A DNA stretch of 12,235 nucleotides from an uncultured Pelosinus sp. (GTDB lineage: Bacteria > Bacillota > Negativicutes > UMGS1260): the NCBI GenBank assembly GCA_900550105.1, contig URQW01000076.1, positions 1-12,235 on the forward strand, in the 5' to 3' direction. Every line of letters begins with the position of its first letter. Positions within the stretch are counted from its first letter, which is position 1. The notes beneath the pieces were generated by a model. It did no database searches. It worked only from the letters and a program-made list of their open reading frames with translations, and had not been told where the DNA came from. Both the position numbers and the translations under genes were made by a program. This document shows, piece by piece, positions 1 through 6,790 of this stretch.

Positions 1-1034
1 GGAGCGATGCAACGGCTCCAGTCGTAGCTACAGGCTCTCATATTGATACTGTCCCAGCAGGCGGAAAGTATGATGGCGTAGCGGGGGTTGTTGCTTCGCT
101 GTTGGCCGTGAAGAAACTTCAGGCGAAAGGTCAACTTACCCATCCAGTAGAAGTGATTGTCTTTGCTTGTGAAGAAGCCGGACGCTTTGGGTTTGCCACA
201 ATTGGCAGTAAAGTAATGACTGGATCTCTGCCGATACATACTTGGAAAAAGGCTGTAGATAAGCAAGGTATTACTTTGCCGGAGGCTCTCGCTACACAAG
301 GGCTTTCTATTGAGAATCTAGGCAGTGCTGCCCGAAGCCGTGATGAATTTAAATGCTTTTTAGAGCTTCACATTGAACAGGGCGCTATCTTAGAAACGGC
401 CAAGGAAAAGATTGGTCTTGTTACGGCCATTGCAGCACCAACGCGTCTTAAAGTAACCATCGAGGGGCAAGCGGCCCATTCTGGGGCGACACCTATGGAA
501 TGTCGTCGTGATGCCTTAGTTAGTGCGGCGAAAATTATATTAGCTGTGCGGGAAATTGCGTTAGAACAGTCTTATTGCGGGACGGTTGGAACAGTAGGGA
601 TGGCAACGGTTTTACCTGGTGCAATGAATATTGTGCCAGGCAAAGTGGAACTGGGAATTGATATTCGCGGCGTTGATTCGGAAAGTATTCTTACTTCAAT
701 TCAGGATTTGAAAGATTTTATCAGCAACTTGGCAGAAGAAGAGGAAACGCCTGTGGCGATTGATGTGCTTACGTCTGATCGACCTGTACAGCTTGACAAA
801 AAAATGATTGGTCTGTTAGAGGGAATCTGCCGCCGCAAAAAAGCGGCCTATCGTCAAATGCACAGCGGCGCTGGTCATGATGCCATGCATATGGCAAAAC
901 TTACGCCGACCGCTATGATTTTTATTCCCTGCAAAGAAGGGATCAGCCATAATCCGGCAGAATACGCCGCAACTGAAGATATCTTATATGGCGTAGAGAT
1001 TTTGACAGAAGCGCTATATGAACAAGCGAAATAG
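1..1034 (+). CDS. M20-family Zn hydrolase (N-carbamoyl-L-amino-acid hydrolase / allantoate amidohydrolase-like), 5' truncated
   Basis: The reading frame is already open at base 3 and runs 343 codons to a stop at 1034, so the N-terminus lies outside the window; family members are usually about 410 residues. The metal-site motifs of the M20 carbamoylase/allantoate amidohydrolase group are visible in order: GSHIDT (His near base 39), KYDG (Asp near 72), CEEAGRFG, HIEQG, HSGATPM and GAGHDAMH, then SHNPAE near the end. Known members use two divalent metals to hydrolyse N-carbamoyl amino acids, allantoate or beta-ureidopropionate in the cytoplasm, within hydantoin, purine or pyrimidine breakdown. 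The exact substrate cannot be read from these motifs and no pathway neighbour is in view. I see no U-tailed terminator after the stop, so read-through toward the next gene is possible. Confidence 0.9.
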   Translation, partial: SDATAPVVATGSHIDTVPAGGKYDGVAGVVASLLAVKKLQAKGQLTHPVEVIVFACEEAGRFGFATIGSKVMTGSLPIHTWKKAVDKQGITLPEALATQGLSIENLGSAARSRDEFKCFLELHIEQGAILETAKEKIGLVTAIAAPTRLKVTIEGQAAHSGATPMECRRDALVSAAKIILAVREIALEQSYCGTVGTVGMATVLPGAMNIVPGKVELGIDIRGVDSESILTSIQDLKDFISNLAEEEETPVAIDVLTSDRPVQLDKKMIGLLEGICRRKKAAYRQMHSGAGHDAMHMAKLTPTAMIFIPCKEGISHNPAEYAATEDILYGVEILTEALYEQAK

Positions 1035-1054
1035 TTTGAACAGCTAAAAAACAA

Positions 1055-1143
1055 GCACTCCTTTTACACATGAGAAATATTACCGTCTAGTATTTATGTA
1101 AACTCAATGGTATGATGGTATTAAATTTGTGTGAAAGGAGTGC
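1055..1143 (+). repeat. 16-nt inverted repeat flanking a promoter, with one arm covering an SD
   Basis: The left arm GCACTCCTTTTACACA (1055-1070) is the reverse complement of the right arm TGTGTGAAAGGAGTGC (1128-1143) at 15 of 16 positions. The odd position would be a G-U pair in RNA. The right arm contains the AAAGGAG Shine-Dalgarno of the gene at 1148, and the 57-nt spacer contains a candidate -10 box at 1111. No U-tract follows, so it does not look like an intrinsic terminator. Control of translation by this helix is inference. Confidence 0.75.
1108..1116 (+). promoter_or_regulatory. extended -10 promoter candidate for the first 3D gene
   Basis: TGG followed by TATGAT at 1111-1116 fits the TGn-extended -10 class. 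The best -35 at 17 bp (TAGTAT, 1088) is poor. Transcription would start near 1123, inside the inverted-repeat interval, so the mRNA would lack the left arm and keep its ribosome-binding site free. Confidence 0.5.
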
Positions 1144-1147
1144 CTGA

Positions 1148-1912
1148 ATGAAACGAACTATACATGTTATTTTAGTTACTGCTATGGTCTATTGTTCTAC
1201 TTCTGTGCTGGCCCTAGAGCAGGCTCAGGCAAGCGCTCCAGCGGATCAGCTTGCGGCTTTATTGGCTGGGCAGGCTTCCAATCAGACCGTGCAGAGCATT
1301 GAACAGATCCTAAATTTAAAACAAAAGCTGGAGCAAGGTAAAAAGGCAGATATTCTTACCACTCTCGCGCAAACTGTTGCGGCAAGTCAAATCCCGAGCG
1401 GCCAAGCGGCTGCTGCTTTACCTCAGGTAGTAAGCGGCAATAAAGTGAGCGATGTCTTGCAGCAATCGGTCCAAACCGAGCTTATTAAGGAAGTCAGTAG
1501 CGTTTTAGCTCCTTATAAAGATAGTATTCAAGCTTTGACACAGCTTTTTGGGCAAACCAAACTGGAGCCGTCTATTGCAACAGGATCGTCTACTTCAGCA
1601 CCTGTTGGCGCGCCGAGCGATTACAGTAAGGTTCTTTCGGTGATGACTACGGCCTATGGCCCCGGTACGCTTGATAATGGGCATTGGGGAAATTATGATT
1701 ACTTTGGCAATCCTTTGCATCAAGGAATCGTTGCTGTCGACCCTGCGGTCATTCCGATGGGAACCAAACTTTGGATTCCAGGCTATGGCTATGGAATTGC
1801 CAATGACCAGGGAAGTGCAATCAAGGGCAACCATATTGACTTATTTTTTCCGAATCGTCAGGATGCCTTAGATTATGGCATCAAAAATGTGCAAATTTAT
1901 GTATTGAAGTAG
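1148..1912 (+). CDS. exported 3D (Asp-Asp-Asp) domain protein
   Basis: This 254-residue protein starts at ATG 1148, with AAAGGAG 7 nt upstream. Residues 1-22 form a signal peptide (KR, then a hydrophobic stretch ending LA), so it should act outside the membrane. Residues about 25-160 are rich in Ala, Gln and Ser, appear mostly helical and match no domain I recognise. Residues about 165-254 form a 3D domain, a double-psi beta-barrel related to the MltA and RlpA folds. The three conserved aspartates sit in VAVDP (D198), ANDQG (D220) and HIDLFF (D231). Relatives such as YocH, YabE and Rpf-like proteins cut or remodel peptidoglycan. The nearby L,D-transpeptidase and second 3D protein support a wall-remodelling role. 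Wall-lytic activity is inferred, not proven by the motif. Confidence 0.88.
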   Translation: MKRTIHVILVTAMVYCSTSVLALEQAQASAPADQLAALLAGQASNQTVQSIEQILNLKQKLEQGKKADILTTLAQTVAASQIPSGQAAAALPQVVSGNKVSDVLQQSVQTELIKEVSSVLAPYKDSIQALTQLFGQTKLEPSIATGSSTSAPVGAPSDYSKVLSVMTTAYGPGTLDNGHWGNYDYFGNPLHQGIVAVDPAVIPMGTKLWIPGYGYGIANDQGSAIKGNHIDLFFPNRQDALDYGIKNVQIYVLK

Positions 1913-1939
1913 TCGGTATTTATACCGGCTTCTTTTTTT
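1912..1939 (+). terminator. intrinsic terminator after the first 3D gene
   Basis: The stem GTCGGTAT / ATACCGGC begins at the stop codon and is followed by TTCTTTTTTT. Confidence 0.85.
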
Positions 1940-2004
1940 ATGGGGATATGGCATTGTCTTTTGGCATATGATCTTTTGAATAGCAATTTCAAGGGGGCAT
2001 CCAA

Positions 2005-2718
2005 GTGAGGGCAATGACAGTTCGTTTGACAAGACCGACTCTATTTTATGGAACGGTTTTATTACTGCTAGTAACCTTTGCGCTAGGGATTGTAAGCTAT
2101 GATTATTTCGATGAGCTAGATTTTACCTTGGAAGATCAGACAGGGCCGATCGAACCAAGCGGTTCCGTCAGTTTAGTAATTAAAGTGGCGGAACGGATTT
2201 TAGAAGTTTATGATAATGGCCAGCTTATCAAAAAATACCGCATTGCTGTGGGGAAAAGCTCCACGCCGACGCCGATTGGCGAATGGGTTGTTGTCTGGAA
2301 GGATTATAATTGGGGCAGCGGTTTCGGGACACGTTGGATGGGACTGAATGTACCTTGGGGTACCTATGGCATTCACGGAACGAATCAGCCCTGGTCTATC
2401 GGTCAATTTACAAGTCACGGCTGCATTCGTATGCGCAATAAAGATGTGGAAGAGCTTTTTGAAAAAGTCCCGATTGGCACAACTGTACGGATTGAAGATC
2501 GACGTAAAAAAGTCAACCGCGTCCTAAAATATCAAATGACAGGCCCTGATGTGGCAATTTTGCAACTGAAATTGCAAAGTATGGGCTATCTATTATCACG
2601 AGCCGACGGGATTTTTGGACGGTCTACGGAAGACGCTGTCAAACAATATCAAGAAGCTAACGGTTTTCTTTCTAATGGAATTGTGGATAAAAATTTAGCA
2701 GAAAAACTAGGTATTTAG
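2005..2718 (+). CDS. membrane-anchored L,D-transpeptidase (YkuD fold) with C-terminal peptidoglycan-binding domain
   Basis: This 237-residue protein begins at GTG 2005, with AGGGGG about 8 nt upstream. ATG 2014 is a possible alternative start but has worse SD spacing. Residues 11-30 are a single N-terminal membrane segment, so the catalytic part faces the wall. The YkuD domain spans about residues 55-164 and carries the active-site signature: H124 in IHGT, then S137-H138-G139-C140 followed by IRM. C140 is the expected nucleophile. Residues about 178-237 form a PG_binding_1 domain (GPDVAILQLKL, DGIFG, AVKQYQ). Such enzymes make 3-3 cross-links or attach proteins to peptidoglycan; the domain order here is catalytic first, binding second. 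It lies between two 3D-domain wall proteins, but each gene has its own terminator or promoter, so this is a functional cluster and not one operon. Confidence 0.93.
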   Translation: MRAMTVRLTRPTLFYGTVLLLLVTFALGIVSYDYFDELDFTLEDQTGPIEPSGSVSLVIKVAERILEVYDNGQLIKKYRIAVGKSSTPTPIGEWVVVWKDYNWGSGFGTRWMGLNVPWGTYGIHGTNQPWSIGQFTSHGCIRMRNKDVEELFEKVPIGTTVRIEDRRKKVNRVLKYQMTGPDVAILQLKLQSMGYLLSRADGIFGRSTEDAVKQYQEANGFLSNGIVDKNLAEKLGI

Positions 2719-2748
2719 GAAAAAAATGGGATTCTAATAGCGGGAAAA

Positions 2749-2777
2749 TTGACTAATTTACAATTTTATAGTAAAAT
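2749..2777 (+). promoter_or_regulatory. sigma-A type promoter of the riboswitch transcript
   Basis: TTGACT (2749-2754) and TAAAAT (2772-2777) are separated by exactly 17 bp. The predicted start falls just ahead of the riboswitch aptamer. Confidence 0.75.
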
Positions 2778-2784
2778 AATAAAA

Positions 2785-2970
2785 GCCGAATCTTATTTTT
2801 AAAAATAAGTACGGGGGAACCGATATAGATAGGGGTGAATCCGCGTATATGCGGTAGGGCGTTCTGACTATTCTCTTTTGCCCGAATCCGACAGCTAACC
2901 CCGGAGGCAACAGCCCCAGTTAGTTTTTATGCATGGCAATGCACGACTGCTAACTTCGGAGGCTAGACGC
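2785..2970 (+). promoter_or_regulatory. c-di-AMP riboswitch (ydaO/yuaA class)
   Basis: The 3D-protein leader carries the conserved ydaO/yuaA elements in order: GGGGGAACC (2813-2821), GGGGTGAATCC (2831-2841), TAGGGC (about 2856), and CCCGAATCCGACAGCTAACC (about 2881-2900), then GGAGGC and a pairing GCATGGCAATGC hairpin. This class binds c-di-AMP and usually switches transcription off when ligand is high; wall hydrolases are typical targets. A strong terminator overlaps its 3' end (2952-2992), which matches control by premature termination. The motif GCTAAC-3 nt-GGAGGC occurs twice (near 2894 and 2949), the second time as the 5' arm of the terminator. Exact ends were judged by eye. Confidence 0.9.
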
Positions 2971-2992
2971 TTTTGAAGTTTTTTCATTTTTT
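2952..2992 (+). terminator. riboswitch-controlled terminator
   Basis: AACTTCGGAGGC (2952-2963) pairs with GCTTTTGAAGTT (2969-2980) as a continuous 12-bp stem including G-U pairs. The loop is 5 nt, and TTTTCATTTTTT follows. It lies between the aptamer and the start codon at 3036, so it probably is the expression platform. Confidence 0.85.
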
Positions 2993-3035
2993 CAGATGGA
3001 AATACTTTGGAGGGCGCAAAAAGAGAGGTGAATCG

Positions 3036-3617
3036 ATGAGAAACGCTTTAGTGGTACTATGGGTATTCCTGGTCCTTTTCGTTTCGTCGACAGTAACTTT
3101 CGCCGCTCCTGGCGATACGCCGCTTATACGGGGAATGCGGGGCAATGATGTGCATTATGCGCAAAAGTTACTTGCCGAAACCGGTTACTACACGGGAGAG
3201 ATTGATGGGGTTTTTGGCGGCATGACGCTTCACGCAGTGGTTGCTTTTCAGCGCAGTGTCAACTTACCGGCAAATGGAGTCATCAATCGTGATACGATTC
3301 TTTATTTACAACGTGCAGGTACAGATATTAGCCGATATAACCGATCGATAGTAATGAATGCTACAGGCTATTCAGCTTATGATCCCGGAAACGGAAGCTA
3401 CACCTCGCAAGGGCATTTACTGCGGCGAGGCCTTGTAGCAGTGGATCCGAATGTGATTCCGCTGGGAACTCGTCTTTATATACCAGGATATGGTTTTGCT
3501 GTGGCTGATGATACAGGCGGCAGCATAAAAGGTAATTTTATTGATTTGGCTTTTGATAGTCATGGTGAGGCTCTTTCCTTTGGAAGGCAGATTGTGACTG
3601 TATACATTTGTGACTGA
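3036..3617 (+). CDS. secreted peptidoglycan-binding + 3D domain protein under c-di-AMP control
   Basis: I place the start at ATG 3036, giving 193 residues, because GAGAGGTG lies 5 nt upstream and the product then opens with a clean signal peptide (MRN, hydrophobic residues 4-24, cleavage near FAA-PGD). The frame is open back to TTG 2973, but that codon lies inside the terminator stem. Residues about 28-95 form a PG_binding_1 domain (RGMRGNDVHYAQKLL, DGVFGG, AVVAFQ). Residues about 105-193 form a 3D domain with the three aspartates in VAVDP (D137), ADDTGG (D159) and FIDLAF (D170). It is probably a wall-bound hydrolase or transglycosylase-like enzyme acting on peptidoglycan outside the cell. 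Control by c-di-AMP fits, since that nucleotide links wall and turgor state to gene expression. The 3D domain is closely similar to that of the protein at 1148, so the two are paralogues with different N-terminal modules. Confidence 0.92.
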   Translation: MRNALVVLWVFLVLFVSSTVTFAAPGDTPLIRGMRGNDVHYAQKLLAETGYYTGEIDGVFGGMTLHAVVAFQRSVNLPANGVINRDTILYLQRAGTDISRYNRSIVMNATGYSAYDPGNGSYTSQGHLLRRGLVAVDPNVIPLGTRLYIPGYGFAVADDTGGSIKGNFIDLAFDSHGEALSFGRQIVTVYICD

Positions 3618-3644
3618 CAGGCATTTTGCCTGTTTCTTTTTTTA
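3617..3644 (+). terminator. intrinsic terminator after the riboswitch-controlled 3D gene
   Basis: ACAGGCA (3617-3623) pairs with TGCCTGT (3627-3633), followed by TTCTTTTTTT. Confidence 0.85.
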
Positions 3645-3675
3645 TCATTTCACCATTTTATAAGGAGGATTCCCT

Positions 3676-4116
3676 TTGAACGCGTATATGGACCGCTTGA
3701 AAGAAAACTTGGAATTTATTTATGATCGAAACCCCTTTGTACAGTTGTTAGAGATGCGGCTTGTTCAACTGGAAAGTGGTAAAGCGGTCTTGACCATGCC
3801 TGTCGTAATGGATAAACATACGAATCTGCATGGAATTGCTCATGGTGGAGCATTGGCGTCGCTAGCAGATACAGCAATGGGTGTTGCCTGCGGTACCCTT
3901 GGTAGTAAAGTCGTTACTGTCGATATGAATATTAACTTAATGCAGGGAGCTAGGCCAGGGGGGACTATTTCGGCAAAGGCGGAAGTGCTCCATCATGGGA
4001 AAAGCACCATTGTAGTAGACGCTGGTATTTTTAGCGAAGAAGGCAAGCTGTTAGCGAAAAGCCGCGGAACTTTTTTTGTCGTAGGCAGATTTATTGAGGA
4101 GGATGAACTGGATTGA
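3676..4116 (+). CDS. PaaI-type hotdog thioesterase
   Basis: This 146-residue protein starts at TTG 3676, with AAGGAGG 7 nt upstream. The hotdog-fold acyl-CoA thioesterase pattern is present: N50 in HTNLHG, the HGGALASLAD helix (residues 56-65, with an acidic residue at D65), and the later strands VTVDMNINLMQGARPGG and SKGTFFV-like SRGTFFVV. Family members hydrolyse acyl- or aryl-CoA thioesters in the cytoplasm, usually as tetramers. The length is normal for the group. Its last four bases overlap the TTG start of the alpha/beta hydrolase, so the two are probably translationally coupled. An acyl-CoA dehydrogenase lies 1.2 kb downstream, which suggests acyl-CoA metabolism, but the substrate cannot be assigned. 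Confidence 0.9.
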   Translation: MNAYMDRLKENLEFIYDRNPFVQLLEMRLVQLESGKAVLTMPVVMDKHTNLHGIAHGGALASLADTAMGVACGTLGSKVVTVDMNINLMQGARPGGTISAKAEVLHHGKSTIVVDAGIFSEEGKLLAKSRGTFFVVGRFIEEDELD

Positions 4117-4835
4117 AGGAAATTGTGATTCCTACCGACACTGGGGAACTCGCTGGAATATGGCACGAAGCTTCGGCGAAAACTGAGAAAGTATTTATCA
4201 TTTCTCACGGTTTTAACGGGTCGATTGATGGGACAAGTCGGGCTGAACTATTAGCGGAAGCCGTTGCTCAGCTCGGGTTTCATGTGCTTCGCTATAAATT
4301 CACGCCTTGTCAAAAGTTGTCTTGTCAAATTGAGGAACTCGGATATGCCGCTTTGTATGCACGGCAGAATCTTGGGTCTAAACTATATCTTTTAGGCCGC
4401 AGCATGGGCGGCAGCGCTTCGTTAGCTTTTGCTCATCAAGATCAAGCGATTGAAGCGTTGTGTCTGTGGGCAACGCCAGGCGATCTACCGGAAACCTTTC
4501 GCCTTGCTTTAGGCGATGACTACAATAAATTAGCAGCGGGTGAAAATATTACAGTAAGCGATGATACCGGCTCGCTTACCTTGACGCCTGATTTTATACA
4601 GGACTTTGCCAATTATCCTTTATTTCGTTATGTGCAAGAATTGGGAGAGGTACCTGTACTTGTGCTGCATGGAGATCAAGATCAAGTCGTTCCAGTCCAG
4701 CAGGCTCATAAAATGTACGAAACGGCCTTAGAGCCAAAAAAGTTGGTTATTATTCGTTCTGGTGACCATCAGTTTAAAGAAGTAGCCGACCAAGCTAGAG
4801 TTGCTGTGGTCCAGTGGTTGAAAGGGTTAGAATAA
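4113..4835 (+). CDS. alpha/beta hydrolase (serine esterase/acylhydrolase type)
   Basis: This 240-residue protein starts at TTG 4113, overlapping the thioesterase stop (TTGA), with GAGGAGG upstream inside that gene. The fold is visible: an oxyanion-region ISHGFNGS after strand 3, the nucleophile elbow GRSMGGS (S97), the acid in HGDQDQVVP (D190 is the likely catalytic Asp) and the catalytic histidine in SGDHQF (H219). All three members of the triad are present. It has no signal peptide, so it is cytoplasmic. Proteins of this kind include prolyl-oligopeptidase-like esterases and feruloyl-esterase-like hydrolases; the substrate is unknown. Coupling to a thioesterase hints at an acyl or ester substrate, which is inference only. 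Confidence 0.87.
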   Translation: MKEIVIPTDTGELAGIWHEASAKTEKVFIISHGFNGSIDGTSRAELLAEAVAQLGFHVLRYKFTPCQKLSCQIEELGYAALYARQNLGSKLYLLGRSMGGSASLAFAHQDQAIEALCLWATPGDLPETFRLALGDDYNKLAAGENITVSDDTGSLTLTPDFIQDFANYPLFRYVQELGEVPVLVLHGDQDQVVPVQQAHKMYETALEPKKLVIIRSGDHQFKEVADQARVAVVQWLKGLE

Positions 4836-4863
4836 GCTGAATAGAAAGTTTACCAAGCTTCTA

Positions 4864-4885
4864 TACTATTTCGTAAGAAATGGTA
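4864..4885 (+). promoter_or_regulatory. hairpin abutting the SD of the YdcZ-type gene
   Basis: TACTATTTC pairs with GAAATGGTA (9 bp, one G-U) around a GTAA loop, and GGAG (4886-4889) follows directly. No U-tract is present, so a role at the level of mRNA stability or translation is more likely than termination. A role in regulation is inferred. Confidence 0.45.
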
Positions 4886-4901
4886 GGAGTGTGGACGCTT
4901 T

Positions 4902-5321
4902 ATGATACTTGCGTTTTTATCAGGCATTCTAATGGCGGTGCAGGGATCGTTAAATGCTGCTTTAGGTAAAGTCGTTGGTCTGTTAGAGGCGGCTTTCATT
5001 GTTCATGCTACTGGTCTTATCGTGCTAAGTGTAGCTCTTTTTGGCCTTCGTCTTGGAAAGGGAGCTTTTTCTCTGCCTAATGTGCCTTGGTACTTATACT
5101 TGGGTGGTTTGCTTGGGGTACTTATTGTTTATCTTGTGGCTGCAAGTATTCCGAACGTTGGCGTAGGAACGGCAACGACGGCGATTATAATCGGGCAAGT
5201 TTTGACCGCTTTAGTGATCGATCATTTTGGACTATTTGGGTTAGAAGAAAATCACTTTGTGATCCGCCAAGGAGTCGGCCTGGTTTTACTTGCCATAGGC
5301 GGTAAACTTTTGTTACAATAA
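4902..5321 (+). CDS. YdcZ-type DMT superfamily membrane protein
   Basis: This 139-residue protein begins at ATG 4902, with GGAG 12 nt upstream, a rather long spacing. It is almost wholly hydrophobic, with about five membrane helices and few charged residues. The pattern QGSLNAALGKVVG near the N-terminus and IPNVGVGTATTAIIIGQ in the fourth helix fits the DUF606/YdcZ group of small transporters in the drug/metabolite transporter superfamily. Such half-size proteins often work as dimers; the substrate is generally unknown. Spacing of 66 nt from the hydrolase gene leaves co-transcription open. Confidence 0.82.
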   Translation: MILAFLSGILMAVQGSLNAALGKVVGLLEAAFIVHATGLIVLSVALFGLRLGKGAFSLPNVPWYLYLGGLLGVLIVYLVAASIPNVGVGTATTAIIIGQVLTALVIDHFGLFGLEENHFVIRQGVGLVLLAIGGKLLLQ

Positions 5322-5374
5322 AGCATATTGGCTTATTTACATATTCCGTATGATTACGATTTAGGAGGTTTCCT

Positions 5375-6508
5375 ATGAATTTTGAGCTTTCGTCAGATCA
5401 AACAGCCTTACTGCGTATGGTGCAGGATGTTGTTGCTCAAGAAATTATTCCTTACGCCCGGGAAATGGACGAAAAAGCAGAACTGAGACCTGAACTGATT
5501 CAGACACTGAATGACGCTGGTTTATTAAATTTAACAGTTCCAGAAGAGTTTGATGGACCTGGTCTTGATGCACTTACGATTGCAATGCTTTATGAAGAAC
5601 TCGGTCGGGGCGATGCTGGTGTGGCAACATCAATCGCTGCTAATGCCTTAGCGTCATATCCAGTTTTAATTCATGGTAATGATGAGCAGAAAAAATACTT
5701 CTTTGATTTTTTAAATTCGGGAAGACTTGCTGCTTTTGCTTTAACAGAACCTGGAGCAGGCTCTGACGCCGGTAGCGTAGCAACATCTGCTACTAAAGAT
5801 GGCGATGATTATATTTTAAATGGAACGAAATGTTTTATTACCAACGGCGGCATTGCTGATGTTTTTGTTATTTTTGCTAATGCCCGTAAATCAGCAGGGA
5901 TTCGTGGACTTACTGCTTTTATTGTTGACCGCGATACGCCTGGTTTTTCCGTTGGCAAGCACGAAGAAAAAATGGGAATTCGTTCTTCCAATACGTGTGA
6001 ACTGATTCTTGATAATGTTAGAGTACCTGCTTCGCGCCGTTTAGGTAAAGAAGGTCAGGGCTTTAAGATTGCGATGAAAACCTTAGACGCTGCTCGTCCG
6101 TTTGTAGGCGCGGTTTCCGTAGGTATTGCTCAAGCTGCTCTCGATTTTGCTGTGAAATATGCTAGAGAACGGCAACAGTTCGGCAAAGCTATTGCATCCT
6201 TCCAGTTAGTACAAGCTATGGTTGCCGATATGGCTATGCAGCTTGAAGGCGCTAGATTAATGGTGTATAAAGCTTGCTGGTTAAAAGATCAGAATATGCC
6301 TTTTTCGAAAGAAGCGGCGATGGCAAAATGTTTTGCCGCCGATGCAGCGATGAAGATTACGACAGATGCCGTACAAATTGTTGGCGGCTATGGCTATTCC
6401 AAAGAATATCCTGTAGAACGCTATATGCGTGATGCTAAAATCATGCAGATTTATGAAGGCACAAACCAGATTCAACGTCTTGTTATTGCCAACCAAATTT
6501 TATATTAA
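5375..6508 (+). CDS. acyl-CoA dehydrogenase (FAD)
   Basis: This 377-residue protein is full length for short/medium-chain acyl-CoA dehydrogenases. ATG 5375 follows TTAGGAGG. The FAD/substrate motif FALTEPGAGSDAGS lies at residues 121-134, and the C-terminal signature VGGYGYSKEYPVERYMRD is followed by the catalytic base E361 in YEGTNQIQR. It catalyses alpha,beta-dehydrogenation of an acyl-CoA with electrons passed to ETF, or to a bifurcating ETF complex in anaerobes. No etfAB genes are adjacent, so it stands alone in this window. A weak promoter (TTGGCT 5328, TATGAT 5349, 15-bp spacer) and its own terminator suggest it is a single-gene unit. Chain-length preference cannot be told from the sequence by eye. 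Confidence 0.95.
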   Translation: MNFELSSDQTALLRMVQDVVAQEIIPYAREMDEKAELRPELIQTLNDAGLLNLTVPEEFDGPGLDALTIAMLYEELGRGDAGVATSIAANALASYPVLIHGNDEQKKYFFDFLNSGRLAAFALTEPGAGSDAGSVATSATKDGDDYILNGTKCFITNGGIADVFVIFANARKSAGIRGLTAFIVDRDTPGFSVGKHEEKMGIRSSNTCELILDNVRVPASRRLGKEGQGFKIAMKTLDAARPFVGAVSVGIAQAALDFAVKYARERQQFGKAIASFQLVQAMVADMAMQLEGARLMVYKACWLKDQNMPFSKEAAMAKCFAADAAMKITTDAVQIVGGYGYSKEYPVERYMRDAKIMQIYEGTNQIQRLVIANQILY

Positions 6509-6517
6509 GCTTATAAG

Positions 6518-6548
6518 AACCCCTTGTTGCGGCAGGGGTTTTTCTTTT
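6518..6548 (+). terminator. terminator of the acyl-CoA dehydrogenase gene
   Basis: AACCCCT (6518-6524) pairs with AGGGGTT (6534-6540), followed by TTTCTTTT. Confidence 0.88.
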
Positions 6549-6570
6549 ATAAAATTTACATAAAAAATAC

Positions 6571-6600
6571 TTGCTTTTTATGGCTCCGATCCTTTATAAT
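6571..6600 (+). promoter_or_regulatory. tRNA-Val promoter
   Basis: TTGCTT (6571-6576) and a consensus TATAAT (6595-6600) are 18 bp apart, about 30 bp ahead of the tRNA 5' end. Confidence 0.75.
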
Positions 6601-6631
6601 ATAAAAGTGTTCCGACACAAGTGAATAACAT

Positions 6632-6708
6632 GGGGTTATAGCTCAGTTGGTTAGAGCGCTTCGTTGACATCGAAGAGGTCTGCGGTTCGAGTCCGCCTAA
6701 CCCCACCA
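6632..6708 (+). tRNA. tRNA-Val (GAC)
   Basis: A full cloverleaf can be drawn. The acceptor stem GGGGTTA/TAACCCC has 7 pairs, the D stem is GCTC/GAGC, the anticodon stem is CTTCG/CGAAG with loop TTGACAT (anticodon GAC), the T loop is TTCGAGT, and CCA is encoded. The outer T-stem pair (T6681 against C6697) is mismatched, and the same bases occur in the partial copy at 10804. The gene is the integration site of the downstream island: its 3' part from the anticodon stem onward was probably supplied by the element. Confidence 0.96.
6663..6708 (+). repeat. left attachment site (46-bp direct repeat in tRNA-Val)
   Basis: This stretch is identical over 46 bp to 10804-10849 and differs at the next base on both sides. 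It begins at the last base of the 5' anticodon stem and ends at CCA, the usual core for tyrosine-recombinase elements that enter tRNA genes. Confidence 0.93.
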
Positions 6709-6720
6709 TAGAGAATGATA

Positions 6721-6757
6721 AGCAGTACAAGGCTCCGTGAGCTCTGTATTGCTTTTT
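6721..6757 (+). terminator. terminator just inside the left island end
   Basis: AGCAGTACAAGGCTC (6721-6735) pairs with GAGCTCTGTATTGCT (6739-6753), with one mismatch and two G-U pairs, followed by TTTTT. It now ends the tRNA-Val transcript in place of the original terminator displaced to 10856. Confidence 0.8.
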
Positions 6758-6790
6758 GTTTTGTCTGAAAAACTATTTAAATATGTTAAA

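Noticed and set aside
1055..1143. The inverted repeat as an intrinsic terminator for the carbamoylase gene
   Set aside because: The loop of 57 nt is far too long and no U-run follows the right arm.
2973..3035. N-terminal extension of the 3D protein from TTG 2973
   Set aside because: The codons lie inside the riboswitch terminator and U-run, and ATG 3036 has a good SD and gives a proper signal peptide.
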